The notes under the pieces are model-generated. The model did not search any database and had not been told where the DNA came from. It saw only the letters and a list, made by a program, of their open reading frames with translations. Below are positions 27,944 through 36,629 of a stretch of 64,000 nucleotides of DNA, piece after piece; position 1 is the first letter of the stretch, and every line of letters starts with the position of its first letter. Origin of the DNA: Roseibium suaedae (GTDB lineage: Bacteria; Pseudomonadota; Alphaproteobacteria; Rhizobiales; Stappiaceae). The position numbers and the translations under genes were made by a program. Location of the stretch: the NCBI RefSeq assembly GCF_900142725.1, contig NZ_FRBW01000006.1, positions 124,001 to 188,000 of the forward strand, read 5' to 3'.

Positions 27944-28441
27944 CTACCCCTGCCGCCGGAGGATGACTTCACCGGTGGTGACGTCGAGGGCGGTGCGCAG
28001 ATAGATGTCGACCGGCACCGGTTCGGCCCACATTTCGCCGCGGATATCGAAGGACAGGATCGCGCCGGAGGTCTTTTTCTCCCGGCCGATGGAGACATCG
28101 AGGGTTTGCGGCAAGATGCGCGGCTCAAAGGTTTCTATGGCGCGGCGGATAGACTGGCAGATCTCGACCGCCCGCTGGCTGGTGCGCACGGTGCCGGAGA
28201 GATCGGGAATGCCGTAGTTGACCACGGAGCGGGCGGCCTGCGGGAAAAGCTCCAGATCATGGGCCGCCTCCAGGTTCGAGGTGTTGAGCAGCCAGGCGAG
28301 ATCCCGCTTGATGATGTCGCGCAGGCGCGACAGATCGATGAAGCGGTGCGATCCGGACTCGGTGGTCTCTTCCGGTGCGTCATCCGTCAACCGGTCGAGA
28401 AGCGAGGGCTGCAGCCGTTCGGACAGAAGCCGGTCAACCAT
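27944..28441 (-). CDS. tssE: T6SS baseplate protein TssE (gp25-like)
   Basis: 165 aa. TssE is the gp25-like lysozyme-fold protein that starts sheath polymerisation. Seen: MVDRLLSERLQPSLLDRL at the start, then LRDIIKRDLAWLLNT (the conserved L..si.rdL..LLNT segment), SVVNYGIPDLSG and the family motif at RRAIETFEPRIL (I..fEpRl). The start overlaps the tagJ stop by 8 bp. Complete. Confidence 0.95.
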   Translation of the reverse strand: MVDRLLSERLQPSLLDRLTDDAPEETTESGSHRFIDLSRLRDIIKRDLAWLLNTSNLEAAHDLELFPQAARSVVNYGIPDLSGTVRTSQRAVEICQSIRRAIETFEPRILPQTLDVSIGREKKTSGAILSFDIRGEMWAEPVPVDIYLRTALDVTTGEVILRRQG

Positions 28442-29282
28442 CGGCCAGCCCCGCTTCCGCCGCCTCTGCCTCGCCAGCGTCCTGCGCCGGGCCCATCACC
28501 AGCTCCCGGATGTTCATCAGGGCGCATTCCTGGGTGTCGGTTGCCAGCAGCCGCTGGCCAAGACCGGCGACAGCCAGCCCGTCCTCCATCACGAAGGAAG
28601 TTGCATGGGAAAGGTGCAGGCGGGCATCCGGCGCCTTGTGAGTGCCCGGATACCGCGTGGGAATAAGGGCGACCGAGCTGCCGCCATTGGCGAGCGTCAG
28701 CGTGGCGGGCATCCAGACGCTGTCGCGCAGATCCGACGGAGCCTCCAGGGTCAGGCTCTTAAGGCTGGCAAAAGGCACCCAGACATAGCGGCCGTTGAGA
28801 ATGACTTCGAGAATGGGCCCCAAGCGCGGATCCGCATCGGCGATCCAGGAGAAGGGCACGCCGTCCAGATGGCCGGGCACGGCGGGGGCGGCCTCGAAGG
28901 CCTCACCGCGCAGATCCTCGGCGGCCTGGAACTCGCCCCGGGCCTGAACCTTCAGCGCTTCGATCAGATTGGCGGTCCAGGCTTCGGGTTCGCCCAGAAT
29001 GATGGGCGCGGTCAGTCCGGCAAAGACCTTCTCGCGCACGCCCTCGCACAGGATCGCGGCCCGGTAGGTCTGGGCCATGGTCTCGGCGGCAGGGTCGAGG
29101 GTCGCAGAGGTCTTGAGCTGGGCCACGGCCCGCTGCCAGTTGCCCTGGACAGCCAGAAGCTGAAACAGGAACACCCGCAGGCGCGCGTTCTCGGGGGCCT
29201 TGCGGATGTCGGATTGAAGCGCGGCCAAGGCCCCGTCCAGATCACCCTGCTTGAGAAGATGCTCCGCATCCATGCGCGTCAT
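28434..29282 (-). CDS. tagJ: T6SS accessory protein TagJ (ImpE)
   Basis: 282 aa from ATG 29282 (a second ATG at 29273 is equally plausible; both follow AGGGG). ImpE/TagJ binds TssB and helps ClpV in some systems. The N-terminal half is TPR-like (LLKQGDLDGALAALQSDIRK, RVFLFQLLAVQGNWQRAVAQL). The C-terminal domain carries PFSWIADADPRLGPILE and GRYVWVPFASLKSL, typical of ImpE. A longer in-frame start at 29396 would overlap hcp. It lies between hcp and tssE, as in Agrobacterium-type imp loci. Confidence 0.93.
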   Translation of the reverse strand: MTRMDAEHLLKQGDLDGALAALQSDIRKAPENARLRVFLFQLLAVQGNWQRAVAQLKTSATLDPAAETMAQTYRAAILCEGVREKVFAGLTAPIILGEPEAWTANLIEALKVQARGEFQAAEDLRGEAFEAAPAVPGHLDGVPFSWIADADPRLGPILEVILNGRYVWVPFASLKSLTLEAPSDLRDSVWMPATLTLANGGSSVALIPTRYPGTHKAPDARLHLSHATSFVMEDGLAVAGLGQRLLATDTQECALMNIRELVMGPAQDAGEAEAAEAGLADG

Positions 29283-29303
29283 GCCCCTGGTGTGTTTGGA
29301 GGA

Positions 29304-29328
29304 CGGGCGCGGAATTGCTCCGCGCCCG
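29304..29328. terminator. Hairpin between hcp and tagJ
   Basis: CGGGCGCGGA, loop ATTGC, TCCGCGCCCG: a perfect 10-bp stem 26 bp beyond the hcp stop, without a T-run. A leaky terminator or 3'-end stabiliser here would let hcp be made in excess over downstream baseplate genes. That role is inference. Confidence 0.5.
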
Positions 29329-29353
29329 GAGACGTTGAGGAGGCTTGAAGGCC

Positions 29354-29899
29354 TTAGTTGACGGCGTAGTCGGCGATGTTGAGGACGCGGCTCCACTTGG
29401 CCTCGCCCTGGTTGCCCGGTGCCTTCTTGAGGCTGCCGTCCTTGGACTGGATGCTGTATTCGATCTTGATGGCGCCGTATTCGAAGACAATCGTTTCTTC
29501 GAGCACGTCATCGCCTTCAGAGCCGCTCCAGCCCATGTCCTTCACCATGACCATCTTGAAAGAGATCGTCATGAAGGTCTTGCCGGACTTGCCCGCAGCA
29601 CCGCCCGAGCGGCGCAGCTCGATGATGGCTTCGTCAAAATGCTCGCCGGCGCACAAGCCGGAGAACAGGGCGCAAGACGCGGTGTCCGTGCGCTTGGTGA
29701 TCTGGAAATCCTTGAAGGTCGTCTTGCCGGCAGCACCTGCGCCGCTGGTGTCGGAGCCGATATTGACGTTGGTTTCGGCACCAAACTCGAAGGACCGGAG
29801 TTCGAAGGCGTTCTTTGAGCCGCCCATGTCCTTGTCGGTGGTTTCGCCGACAACCTTGAATTTGGAGTCCTTGAAGTAAAGAAATGCATCAAAGGCCAT
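29354..29899 (-). CDS. hcp: T6SS inner-tube protein Hcp (TssD)
   Basis: 181 aa. Hcp hexamers stack into the tube propelled by sheath contraction, and also carry small effectors. Seen: MAFDAFLYFKDSKFKVVGET at the start and the usual beta-barrel pattern through VFEYGAIKIEYSIQSKDGS near the end. There is no C-terminal effector extension. The ATG at 29899 follows AAAGGATAG. It lies 72 bp after tssC and is followed by a strong hairpin, suggesting separate mRNA processing. This is the only Hcp in the window. Confidence 0.95.
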   Translation of the reverse strand: MAFDAFLYFKDSKFKVVGETTDKDMGGSKNAFELRSFEFGAETNVNIGSDTSGAGAAGKTTFKDFQITKRTDTASCALFSGLCAGEHFDEAIIELRRSGGAAGKSGKTFMTISFKMVMVKDMGWSGSEGDDVLEETIVFEYGAIKIEYSIQSKDGSLKKAPGNQGEAKWSRVLNIADYAVN

Positions 29900-29971
29900 G
29901 AGACTATCCTTTCACGTAGTGAAGTCTGATCGCTTGTAACTGCGCCGGAAGTGGTCTCCCGGGGCGTGAGA

Positions 29972-31474
29972 CTATTGGGCTTTTTCCGAGGGAAGCTTGG
30001 AGACCAGGCGGAGCGACACGGACAGGCCCTCCAGCTGGTAGTGCGGCCGCAGGAAGAACTTCGACGTGTAGTAGCCGGGGTTGCCCTCGACCTCTTCGAC
30101 CACGACCTCTGCTGCGGCCAGCGGGTGACGCGCCTTGACGTCCTCGGGGGAGTTGTCGGCGTTGTGGTCGACGTATTTGTTGATCCAGTCCTGCAGCCAG
30201 TTCTGCATGTCGTCGCGCTCGCGGAATGAGCCGACCTTGTCGCGAACAATGCACTTCAGGTAATGGGCGAAGCGGCAGGTGGCGAAGAGATAGGGCAGCC
30301 GGGCCGCCAGATTGGCGTTGGCCGTCGCATCCGGATCGTCATATTCCGTCGGCTTCTGCAGCGACTGGGCACCGATGAAGGCGGCCATGTTGCTGTTCTT
30401 GCGGTGGATCAGCGGCATCATGCCGTTCTTGGCAAGCTCCGCTTCGCGCCGGTCGGAAATCGCGATTTCCGTCGGGCACTTCATGTCCACGCCGCCATCG
30501 TCGGTGGGGAAGGTGTGCGTGGGCAGGTTGTCGACGACACCACCGGATTCCACGCCGCGGATGCGGGTGCACCAGCCATATTCCTTGAAGGAACGGGTGA
30601 TGTTGCGGGCCATGCCATAGGCCGCATTGACCCAGCAGTATTTCTCCGAGGATGCGCCTTCCGTGTCTTCCTCGAAGGCGAATTCCTCAACCGGATCGGT
30701 CTTTTCGCCATAGGGATGACGGCCGAGGAACCGGGGCATGGCGAGACCGAGATAACGGCTGTCCTCGCTCTCGCGCAGGGACCGCCAGCCGGCATATTCC
30801 GGGGTCTGGAAGATCTTGGTCAGATCGCGCGGATTGGCGAGCTCTGCCCAGCTGTCCATCTGGAACAGCGCCGGATCCGCACCGGTGAGGAACGGGGAGT
30901 GGGAGGCAGCGGCCACCTTCGACATTTCGCCCAGAAGCTCCACGTCGCGGGGGCTGTGGTCGAAATGATAGTCGCCGACGAGGCAGCCATAGGGCTCGCC
31001 GCCGAACTGGCCGTATTCCTCTTCATAGAGCTTCTTGAAGATCGGCGACTGGTCCCAGGCCGTGCCCTTGAACTTGCGCATGGTCTTGGACAGATCCTTC
31101 TTGGAAATGTTCAGGACCCGGATCTTCAGCATCTCGTCGGTTTCGGTGTTGTTGACCAGGAAATGCAGGCCGCGCCAGGCGCTCTCCAGCTTCTGCAGAT
31201 CTTCGTGATGCAGGATCAGGTTGATCTGTTCGGTCAGCTTCTTGTCGATCTCGGCGATGATGCTTTCGATCGAGCGCAGGGCATCGTCGGAGACGAGCGT
31301 CTGGTTCTGCAGCACCTGTTCCGCCAGGGTGCGCACTGCTTCTTCAACAGCGGTTCTGGCCTGGTCGGACTTGGGCCGGAACTCTTTCTGGAGCAGCGAG
31401 GCAAACTCGCTCGAACCGAAGGCCGTTGCCGTTTCAGTGGCCGCGCCGGCCGAAGTCTTTGAGGTCTGATCCAT
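29972..31474 (-). CDS. tssC: T6SS sheath large subunit TssC
   Basis: 500 aa, normal for TssC. With TssB it forms the contractile sheath. Motifs: LESAWRGLHFLVNNTETDEM, FGGEPYGCLVGDY, PRFLGRHPYGEKTDPVEEF and NAAYGMARNITRSF. It starts 4 bp after the tssB stop. The C-terminal half of the fusion at 12003-15410 is a diverged relative, so the window encodes one canonical TssC and one TssC-like domain. Confidence 0.97.
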   Translation of the reverse strand: MDQTSKTSAGAATETATAFGSSEFASLLQKEFRPKSDQARTAVEEAVRTLAEQVLQNQTLVSDDALRSIESIIAEIDKKLTEQINLILHHEDLQKLESAWRGLHFLVNNTETDEMLKIRVLNISKKDLSKTMRKFKGTAWDQSPIFKKLYEEEYGQFGGEPYGCLVGDYHFDHSPRDVELLGEMSKVAAASHSPFLTGADPALFQMDSWAELANPRDLTKIFQTPEYAGWRSLRESEDSRYLGLAMPRFLGRHPYGEKTDPVEEFAFEEDTEGASSEKYCWVNAAYGMARNITRSFKEYGWCTRIRGVESGGVVDNLPTHTFPTDDGGVDMKCPTEIAISDRREAELAKNGMMPLIHRKNSNMAAFIGAQSLQKPTEYDDPDATANANLAARLPYLFATCRFAHYLKCIVRDKVGSFRERDDMQNWLQDWINKYVDHNADNSPEDVKARHPLAAAEVVVEEVEGNPGYYTSKFFLRPHYQLEGLSVSLRLVSKLPSEKAQ

Positions 31475-31477
31475 GGC

Positions 31478-32002
31478 TTAGTCCTCGGTGCCGGAAGTGT
31501 CTGAAGGGGTGGAAGCCGGAGCGGGCGCCGAGGCCAGGGCCTTCAGCAGCGCCGGATCCTGGATGATCTGGGCCATCAGGTTTTCCGCGCCGGTCTTTCC
31601 GTCCATGTAGGTGGTCAGATTGGCGAGCTGGGTTCGCGCCTCGAGCAGTTTTCTCAAGGGCTCGACCTTCTTGGCGATGGCAGCAGGCGAGAAGTCGTCC
31701 AGGCTTTCAAAGGTGATGTCGACCGCCAGGTTGCCTTCGCCGGTCAGCGTGTTTGCCACCGTGAAGGCCGCACGCGGCTTCATCGACTTCATCCGCTCGT
31801 CGAAATTGTCGACGTCGATTTCCAGGAATTTCCGGTCCGCGACCGCCGGCAGCGGGTCCTCCGGCTTGCCGGAGAGATCCGACAGAACGCCCATGACGAA
31901 GGGGAGCTGGACGGACTTTTCAGCACCGTAGAGTTCCACGTCATATTCGATCTGAACGCGCGGTGCCCGATTGCGGGCAATGAATTTCTGACTGCTGGCC
32001 AT
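31478..32002 (-). CDS. tssB: T6SS sheath small subunit TssB
   Basis: 174 aa from ATG 32002 with GGGAA eight bases upstream; two codons upstream another ATG exists, but the chosen start aligns with the fusion paralogue (MASSQKF against MSNSGQKF). Family motifs: APRVQIEYDVELYGAE, LPFVMGVLSDLSG and FDERMKSMKPR. It is about 80 percent alike over 150 residues to the N-terminus of the fusion at 12003-15410 (eye estimate). A short Ala/Pro/Ser tail ends the protein. Confidence 0.97.
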   Translation of the reverse strand: MASSQKFIARNRAPRVQIEYDVELYGAEKSVQLPFVMGVLSDLSGKPEDPLPAVADRKFLEIDVDNFDERMKSMKPRAAFTVANTLTGEGNLAVDITFESLDDFSPAAIAKKVEPLRKLLEARTQLANLTTYMDGKTGAENLMAQIIQDPALLKALASAPAPASTPSDTSGTED

Positions 32003-32067
32003 GATCATGGTTCCCGTGTTTGTCTGGAAGTGTGTGCCTGCGCCTGGCTCAAAGGTTCACGGCAGGC

Positions 32068-33150
32068 TCAATCAATTTCGTTTTCTTCCTCGTTCTCCTC
32101 GAAGCCGCCGATCAGGGCGACGTTCTCGACCCCGAGCGGGGCCATGTCCCGCATGATGGTGAGGAAGTCCGCGTTGATCAGACGGCGGGCCCGCTGCAGC
32201 AGGATCGGCAGGGGGCTGGAAGGCTCATGGCGGGCGTAATAATCAAGGATCCGGTCGATGGTCCGCTTGACGTCTTCCGGCGACGTGATGGCGCCTGCAG
32301 GGGCTGAGGACACCGGCGCCCGGGCTCTAGCAGGGGCCTGAGATGGCGCCCCGTCACCGTCACCGGTCTCGAAGGCGTCGTCCTCGGCAAACTCTTCATC
32401 CGCCTCCGGGAAGTCCTCCACCGCATAGGCCGAGAGCCGCTTGCCGATATCGAACAGCATCTTCTGCAAGGGGGCGAGATCCGGGCTGAAGGCGCCGGCC
32501 TCAGCGTCGAACACCGCCGCGATGGCCTTCACGTGGCCGGTGCAGCTGGCGGCCGCGGCGGCAAGGCTGGCGAGGGTTTCCGGATCCGTGTCCTGAAAGG
32601 CCGCAGAGACGGTCTGCGGGGTCGGCGGCGTATCCATGCCCGCCGGAACCGGCACTTCGCCATCGGCAATCAGGAGATCGCGCAGGGAAAACCGGCCGAA
32701 GGCCCGGCTGTCGGTCAGGGGCGCAAGGCGCAGGGAGGTCAGCACCGTTTCCCGGTCGGTGAGACCCAGAATGGCATTGACGCGCATGGTCGGGTCGTTG
32801 TCGTCGTCCTCGTCCAGCTGCGGATGAACGCTGTCCCAATAGTCCTCCAGGCAGCGGCGGATATAGGAGAGTACCTCGTCCAGCCCCTGCAGCCCGTCCT
32901 CACGCAGGGCCGCATTGGCCAGCATCACGGCGATGCGCAGGTCCTTGGTCGAGGCCAGCAGCTCGCAGGCCTGCCGGATCACTTCCTGAAAATCCGGATC
33001 CTCGGCCTTGATGACGCTGTCGCCGACGACCCGTTCCTCGCCGGGCTGATTGGCAAGCTCCAGCGTTGTGAAGGCGGCGTCATAGGTCATGTCCTCGCCG
33101 CAGGGCGCGTCATCGCCAAAGCTTTGCAGCAGGTCGTCCAGATTGAGCAT
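32068..33150 (-). CDS. tssA: T6SS TssA (ImpA-type cap/priming protein)
   Basis: 360 aa from ATG 33150 with AGAGGA six bases upstream. The N-terminal ImpA_N domain has CGEDMTYD (17-24), DWDSVHPQ-like text (YWDSVHPQLDEDDDNDPTMR) and RVNAILGL. A middle acidic/Pro-rich linker follows, then a C-terminal helical domain (SPEDVKRTIDRILDYYARHEPSSP and LLQRARRLINADFLTIMRDM), which resembles the short TssA class. TssA primes and caps tube-sheath assembly. It lies 35 bp after ppkA and 66 bp before tssB. Confidence 0.92.
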   Translation of the reverse strand: MLNLDDLLQSFGDDAPCGEDMTYDAAFTTLELANQPGEERVVGDSVIKAEDPDFQEVIRQACELLASTKDLRIAVMLANAALREDGLQGLDEVLSYIRRCLEDYWDSVHPQLDEDDDNDPTMRVNAILGLTDRETVLTSLRLAPLTDSRAFGRFSLRDLLIADGEVPVPAGMDTPPTPQTVSAAFQDTDPETLASLAAAAASCTGHVKAIAAVFDAEAGAFSPDLAPLQKMLFDIGKRLSAYAVEDFPEADEEFAEDDAFETGDGDGAPSQAPARARAPVSSAPAGAITSPEDVKRTIDRILDYYARHEPSSPLPILLQRARRLINADFLTIMRDMAPLGVENVALIGGFEENEEENEID

Positions 33151-33184
33151 GATGGATCCTCTCAAAAATCGGTCTGGCGGAGGG

Positions 33185-34612
33185 TCATGTCGCCCCGCCG
33201 AGTGCGCGTCTGACCGCGCTCAGGAATTGCGCCTGTTCGCCCTTGTCCTGAATGTGGGCTGCGACGGTTTCCGCCAGGATTTCCGCACTCGGCGCGTCGC
33301 GGGCGGCCTTGACGGTCACCACCCGGGCAATCGGTCCAAGATGGGGCTTCAGGAGATCGGCAATCTGCTGGACGATCTCCTCGGCCAGCCCGCTGGAGAC
33401 CAAAGAGCCGCCGCCCAGGGTGCCACCGAGCGTCCCGCCATGAGTGCCGCCCATGGTGGTCCCGGCCAGCGCCCGCCTGATCAGGGAGCGAAGCTGTTCG
33501 CGTTCGCCTGTGTCGGAAAATTCGCGCAGCACCGTCTCGATCATTTCTTCCGGGCTGCTGGAGCGTTCCGCTGCCCGGCGCACGATGATCCGGCCCATGG
33601 GGCCAAGGCTTGAGGTCAGGTGCTTTTCCACCTCCAGCAGGGTCTGCGAACTCATCCGCTGCAGCATGGAGGAGGAAACCGGGCCCAGGCCTGAAGCCAG
33701 GGATTGCCCGGTCTGCATCGCGGGCCGGGGCGCGGGCGTCATGTTGATCAGGCCGGTCCTGTCCGCATCGGGCAAGACTTCCGCCAGCGCTGCCCGCATC
33801 TCCGCCGCGCTCTCGAACCGCCGGACCGGGTCGACGTTCATGGCCTTGAGCACGATCCGGTCCATGGCGGGCGCAATGGCGGCCACCAGTTCGCTCGGCG
33901 GGGTGACCTGACCTGAGCGCAGGGCCTCGAACAGGGCCTCGATGCCGCCGCCCTTGTAGGGTTTGCGGCCGGTCAGAAGCTCATAGAGCAGCACGCCGCA
34001 GGCATAGATATCCGCCCGCGCATCCACTTCGCCGCCCATGAGCTGCTCGGGCGCCATATAGGCGGGGGTTCCGATCATGCCCGCCCCCGTCGCTTCCATG
34101 GAGGTCAGCCGGGCAATGCCGAAATCGGTCAGCTTCACCGTGCCATCTTCCGCCAGCATGACGTTCGCGGGCTTCATGTCCCGGTGGACGATGCCGACGC
34201 CGTGAATGCAGGAGAGACCCGCGAGGATCTGCGACATGATCGCGTGGATTTCCTCCAGCGCCATGCCGCCGGGGCCCAGCTGCCGGTCCTCCAGAGTGAT
34301 CGAGCGCACCCGCTCCATGACGATGAAGGGCACGCCGTCTTCCTGCAGGAAGTCGAAGATCGTCACCAGATTGGGATGCAGCACCCGGCCTGCGGCGCGG
34401 GCTTCGCGGGCAAAGCGGTCGAGCCAGTCCTGACTGCCGGCGGCATTGATCAGGTGCTGGTGGATGGTCTTGATCGCGACCGGGCGCTCGATGTCCGGGT
34501 CCAGCCCGGCATAGACCATGCCCATGGCGCCTTCGCCCAGGATCCCCTCGATCCGGTATTTGCCGACGAACCGCCGGATGCCGGAGGGGCCGATGACGGT
34601 TGGGTCAGACAT
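33185..34612 (-). CDS. ppkA: T6SS serine/threonine kinase PpkA with tandem C-terminal domain
   Basis: 475 aa. A complete Hanks-type kinase domain lies at 20-280: P-loop GEGAMGMVY (26-34), Lys48, HRDMKPAN (143-150), DFG (163-165), APE (187-189). PpkA phosphorylates T6SS components to switch assembly on. The C-terminal part (about 325-475) holds two copies of a 55-residue unit: EKHLTSSLGPMGRIIVRRAA and LKPHLGPIARVVTVKAA, each ending in a ..RRAL helix, separated by a GT-rich linker. There is no membrane segment, unlike several known PpkA proteins. The N-terminus MSDPTVIGPSG resembles the TVIRP motif of TssL and may be autophosphorylated. The start overlaps the upstream sensor gene by 8 bp. Confidence 0.93.
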   Translation of the reverse strand: MSDPTVIGPSGIRRFVGKYRIEGILGEGAMGMVYAGLDPDIERPVAIKTIHQHLINAAGSQDWLDRFAREARAAGRVLHPNLVTIFDFLQEDGVPFIVMERVRSITLEDRQLGPGGMALEEIHAIMSQILAGLSCIHGVGIVHRDMKPANVMLAEDGTVKLTDFGIARLTSMEATGAGMIGTPAYMAPEQLMGGEVDARADIYACGVLLYELLTGRKPYKGGGIEALFEALRSGQVTPPSELVAAIAPAMDRIVLKAMNVDPVRRFESAAEMRAALAEVLPDADRTGLINMTPAPRPAMQTGQSLASGLGPVSSSMLQRMSSQTLLEVEKHLTSSLGPMGRIIVRRAAERSSSPEEMIETVLREFSDTGEREQLRSLIRRALAGTTMGGTHGGTLGGTLGGGSLVSSGLAEEIVQQIADLLKPHLGPIARVVTVKAARDAPSAEILAETVAAHIQDKGEQAQFLSAVRRALGGAT

Positions 34613-35477
34613 CGATCATGCTCATGGCCCGCTCGAGACTGCGGCGCAGACGGTTGAAGGAATGGGACAGGGAGCTGATCTCGTCCTTGCCGGGCTTGCG
34701 GTATTCGGGCACGGAGAAGTCCCCCATGCTGACCTTTTCCGCCACATCCGACATGCGGCGCACCGGACGCAGGACAATGCGGCCCAGAAGCACGTTGCTG
34801 ACGATGAAGATCAGGAAGAACAGCAGGGTGAAACCGGCAATCAGGATCAGGCCGGTTTCCTCGGCGCGCCGGTCGGCAATCGACATGGGCGCGGAAATGA
34901 TCTGGGCGCCGATGGTCTCGCCCAGCTGCCAGCCGAAGCCGTGGTTGGGGCCATAAAGGTCCACCATCGCCGGAGGCGCGGCTTCCGGCGTGGAATGGCA
35001 CATCAGGCAGCCTTCCTGCTTGATGGTCAGCGGAAAGGCGACGGTGAGATAGCGGTTGCCGTCATTTTCCACCACGGTCGAGATCTGCTCGAGCTTGGGA
35101 TCGGCGCGCAGCTGCTCGATCAGCCCGGTTTCCATCTCATTGGCCAGATTGTCCGGATTGGTCGGATTGAGGGCCGCTTCCTTGTAGCTGAACTCCGGGA
35201 ACATCTTCTTGAAGCCCTGGAACACGCTTTGCGCCGAAAAGGCGGCAACGGTCTCGGGGAAGAAGAGGATGTCGCTGTCATCGGACAAGGCGGGCGTGAT
35301 GTTGCTGACCGTATAGGAGCGCACGGCGATGGCATTGGCCCGGATCAGGTCGATGGCCTGATGGATCTCCCGGACAGCTGACTTCTGTACGACGAGATAG
35401 GACACGCCCGAGGCGGCTGCGATGCCGACAAGGCAGGTCAGAAGCAGGGCGATGTTGTATTTGAAGCGCAGGCCCAT
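34605..35477 (-). CDS. Membrane sensor with DUF3365 (Tll0287-like) haem-motif domain and HAMP
   Basis: 290 aa. Membrane segment 1 at 8-30, a periplasmic domain at about 31-208 containing CLMCH (157-161, a c-type haem attachment motif), membrane segment 2 at 209-231, and a HAMP-like cytoplasmic region at 232-285. No kinase or cyclase domain follows, so it must signal to a partner. Its gene overlaps ppkA by 8 bp, and PpkA here is soluble; the simplest reading is a sensor subunit for the kinase. DUF3365/Tll0287 proteins bind haem and are proposed redox or gas sensors. The ATG at 35477 has AAGGAT upstream. Confidence 0.88.
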   Translation of the reverse strand: MGLRFKYNIALLLTCLVGIAAASGVSYLVVQKSAVREIHQAIDLIRANAIAVRSYTVSNITPALSDDSDILFFPETVAAFSAQSVFQGFKKMFPEFSYKEAALNPTNPDNLANEMETGLIEQLRADPKLEQISTVVENDGNRYLTVAFPLTIKQEGCLMCHSTPEAAPPAMVDLYGPNHGFGWQLGETIGAQIISAPMSIADRRAEETGLILIAGFTLLFFLIFIVSNVLLGRIVLRPVRRMSDVAEKVSMGDFSVPEYRKPGKDEISSLSHSFNRLRRSLERAMSMIDV

Positions 35478-35558
35478 GGGTCGGGATCCTTGGTTTGGCG
35501 CATCCGCGCGAGATCAAATCTGTCAGGTCTGGCCCGGGAGCGGCGGCAGCCGGTCCTC

Positions 35559-36629
35559 TCAGGCGCTCAGGTCAATCAGCTGGCGGCGGGTCAGGACACC
35601 GGTCTGTTCTTCCGTGCGGCTGTCCTGAAAGGCCTTGATGGCGGTGCGGGTCTGGGGGCCGAAAATGCCGTCGACCAGCCCCTTGTAGAAATCGAGATCC
35701 CTGAGCCGGGTCTGGACCGAACGCTTGGCGGCGCGGGACAGGGACTGTTCCAGCAGGCTCAGCTCTTCCAGGGTTTCCGCCGGGGTGTCTGTCGGGGCTT
35801 CGGATGCTGCGTTGCTTGCTGCATCCGTTACGGGCTCTGCGGGAGCGGCGGTCACCTCTGCGGCAGGAAGGGCAACGGGAGCGGCAGCGGGGGACGCCTC
35901 CGGAGTGGCAGCCTCCGATGTGGCCGCAGGTGCTTCCGGCTTCGGTTCCTTCAGGAAGATCGGCCGGGACGGGAAGCCCGATGCGGACGCGCCTTCCTGA
36001 ACGCTCATGCGGCGCAGGACCGTGCTGACCTCCACGCCCTCGCCCTTTGAAACAGCGCTGGCCAGCGCATCGAGGACGCCGGAGAAGGCGGCGACCGGGG
36101 CGGTCAGAACCGGCGAGGAGGCCGGATCCTGCGGGGGAGCCTCCGTTGCCGGAATCACACTCTCCGGCAGGCTCACATTGGCAGGGGCAAGGGTCGCCAC
36201 CGTCGCTCCGCCCTGTGCGGCTTGTGCCGCAGAACGGGAGAAGGCGAGTAGCGGAATGGCGCGGGTGAAGAGATCCGTGCCCCGGCTCAGCACCGCCCCC
36301 TCGGGCAGCACGAAGGCGCGGCCCTGAAAGGTGACCACCGGCGCATCGAGATAGACGAAGGTGGCCCGCGAATTGGCCGCCTCCCGGGCGAAGCGGGTCA
36401 GGATCGACCGCAGTTCCGCGTTGTTGGGATCGGCAGAGCGGAGGGTTTCAACGCCGATGGCCTGAAGCTCGGCCTGAATGGCCTCGGCCCGCTTGTCATC
36501 CTCGCCGACACTGACGACCAGCGCGACGACGCGGCCGCTTTGGGCCAAAGCCTGCGAGGGCACCAGCAGACCGGACAGGGCCAGCGACGAAGCAAGAGCG
36601 AAGCTCAGACAAAACAGGCGCGCAAACAT
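35559..36629 (-). CDS. Secreted caspase-like (probably inactive) protein with peptidoglycan-binding domain
   Basis: 356 aa. Signal peptide at 1-30 (cleavage after SQALAQ). Residues 32-125 follow the bacterial caspase-like layout (RVVALVVSVGEDD..., a helix, then FVYLDAPVVTFQGRAFVLPEGA). The catalytic histidine motif YxGHG is replaced by YLDAP (93-97), so peptidase activity is unlikely. A long Ala/Pro/Glu linker (about 170-295) leads to a peptidoglycan-binding PG_binding_1 domain at 300-356 (VQTRLRDLDFYKGLVDGIFG). The start at 36629 is preferred over 36701 because it gives a signal peptide and lies downstream of the candidate promoter. It is the first gene of the upstream T6SS block, so a periplasmic cell-wall role near the T6SS is inferred. 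Confidence 0.82.
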   Translation of the reverse strand: MFARLFCLSFALASSLALSGLLVPSQALAQSGRVVALVVSVGEDDKRAEAIQAELQAIGVETLRSADPNNAELRSILTRFAREAANSRATFVYLDAPVVTFQGRAFVLPEGAVLSRGTDLFTRAIPLLAFSRSAAQAAQGGATVATLAPANVSLPESVIPATEAPPQDPASSPVLTAPVAAFSGVLDALASAVSKGEGVEVSTVLRRMSVQEGASASGFPSRPIFLKEPKPEAPAATSEAATPEASPAAAPVALPAAEVTAAPAEPVTDAASNAASEAPTDTPAETLEELSLLEQSLSRAAKRSVQTRLRDLDFYKGLVDGIFGPQTRTAIKAFQDSRTEEQTGVLTRRQLIDLSA

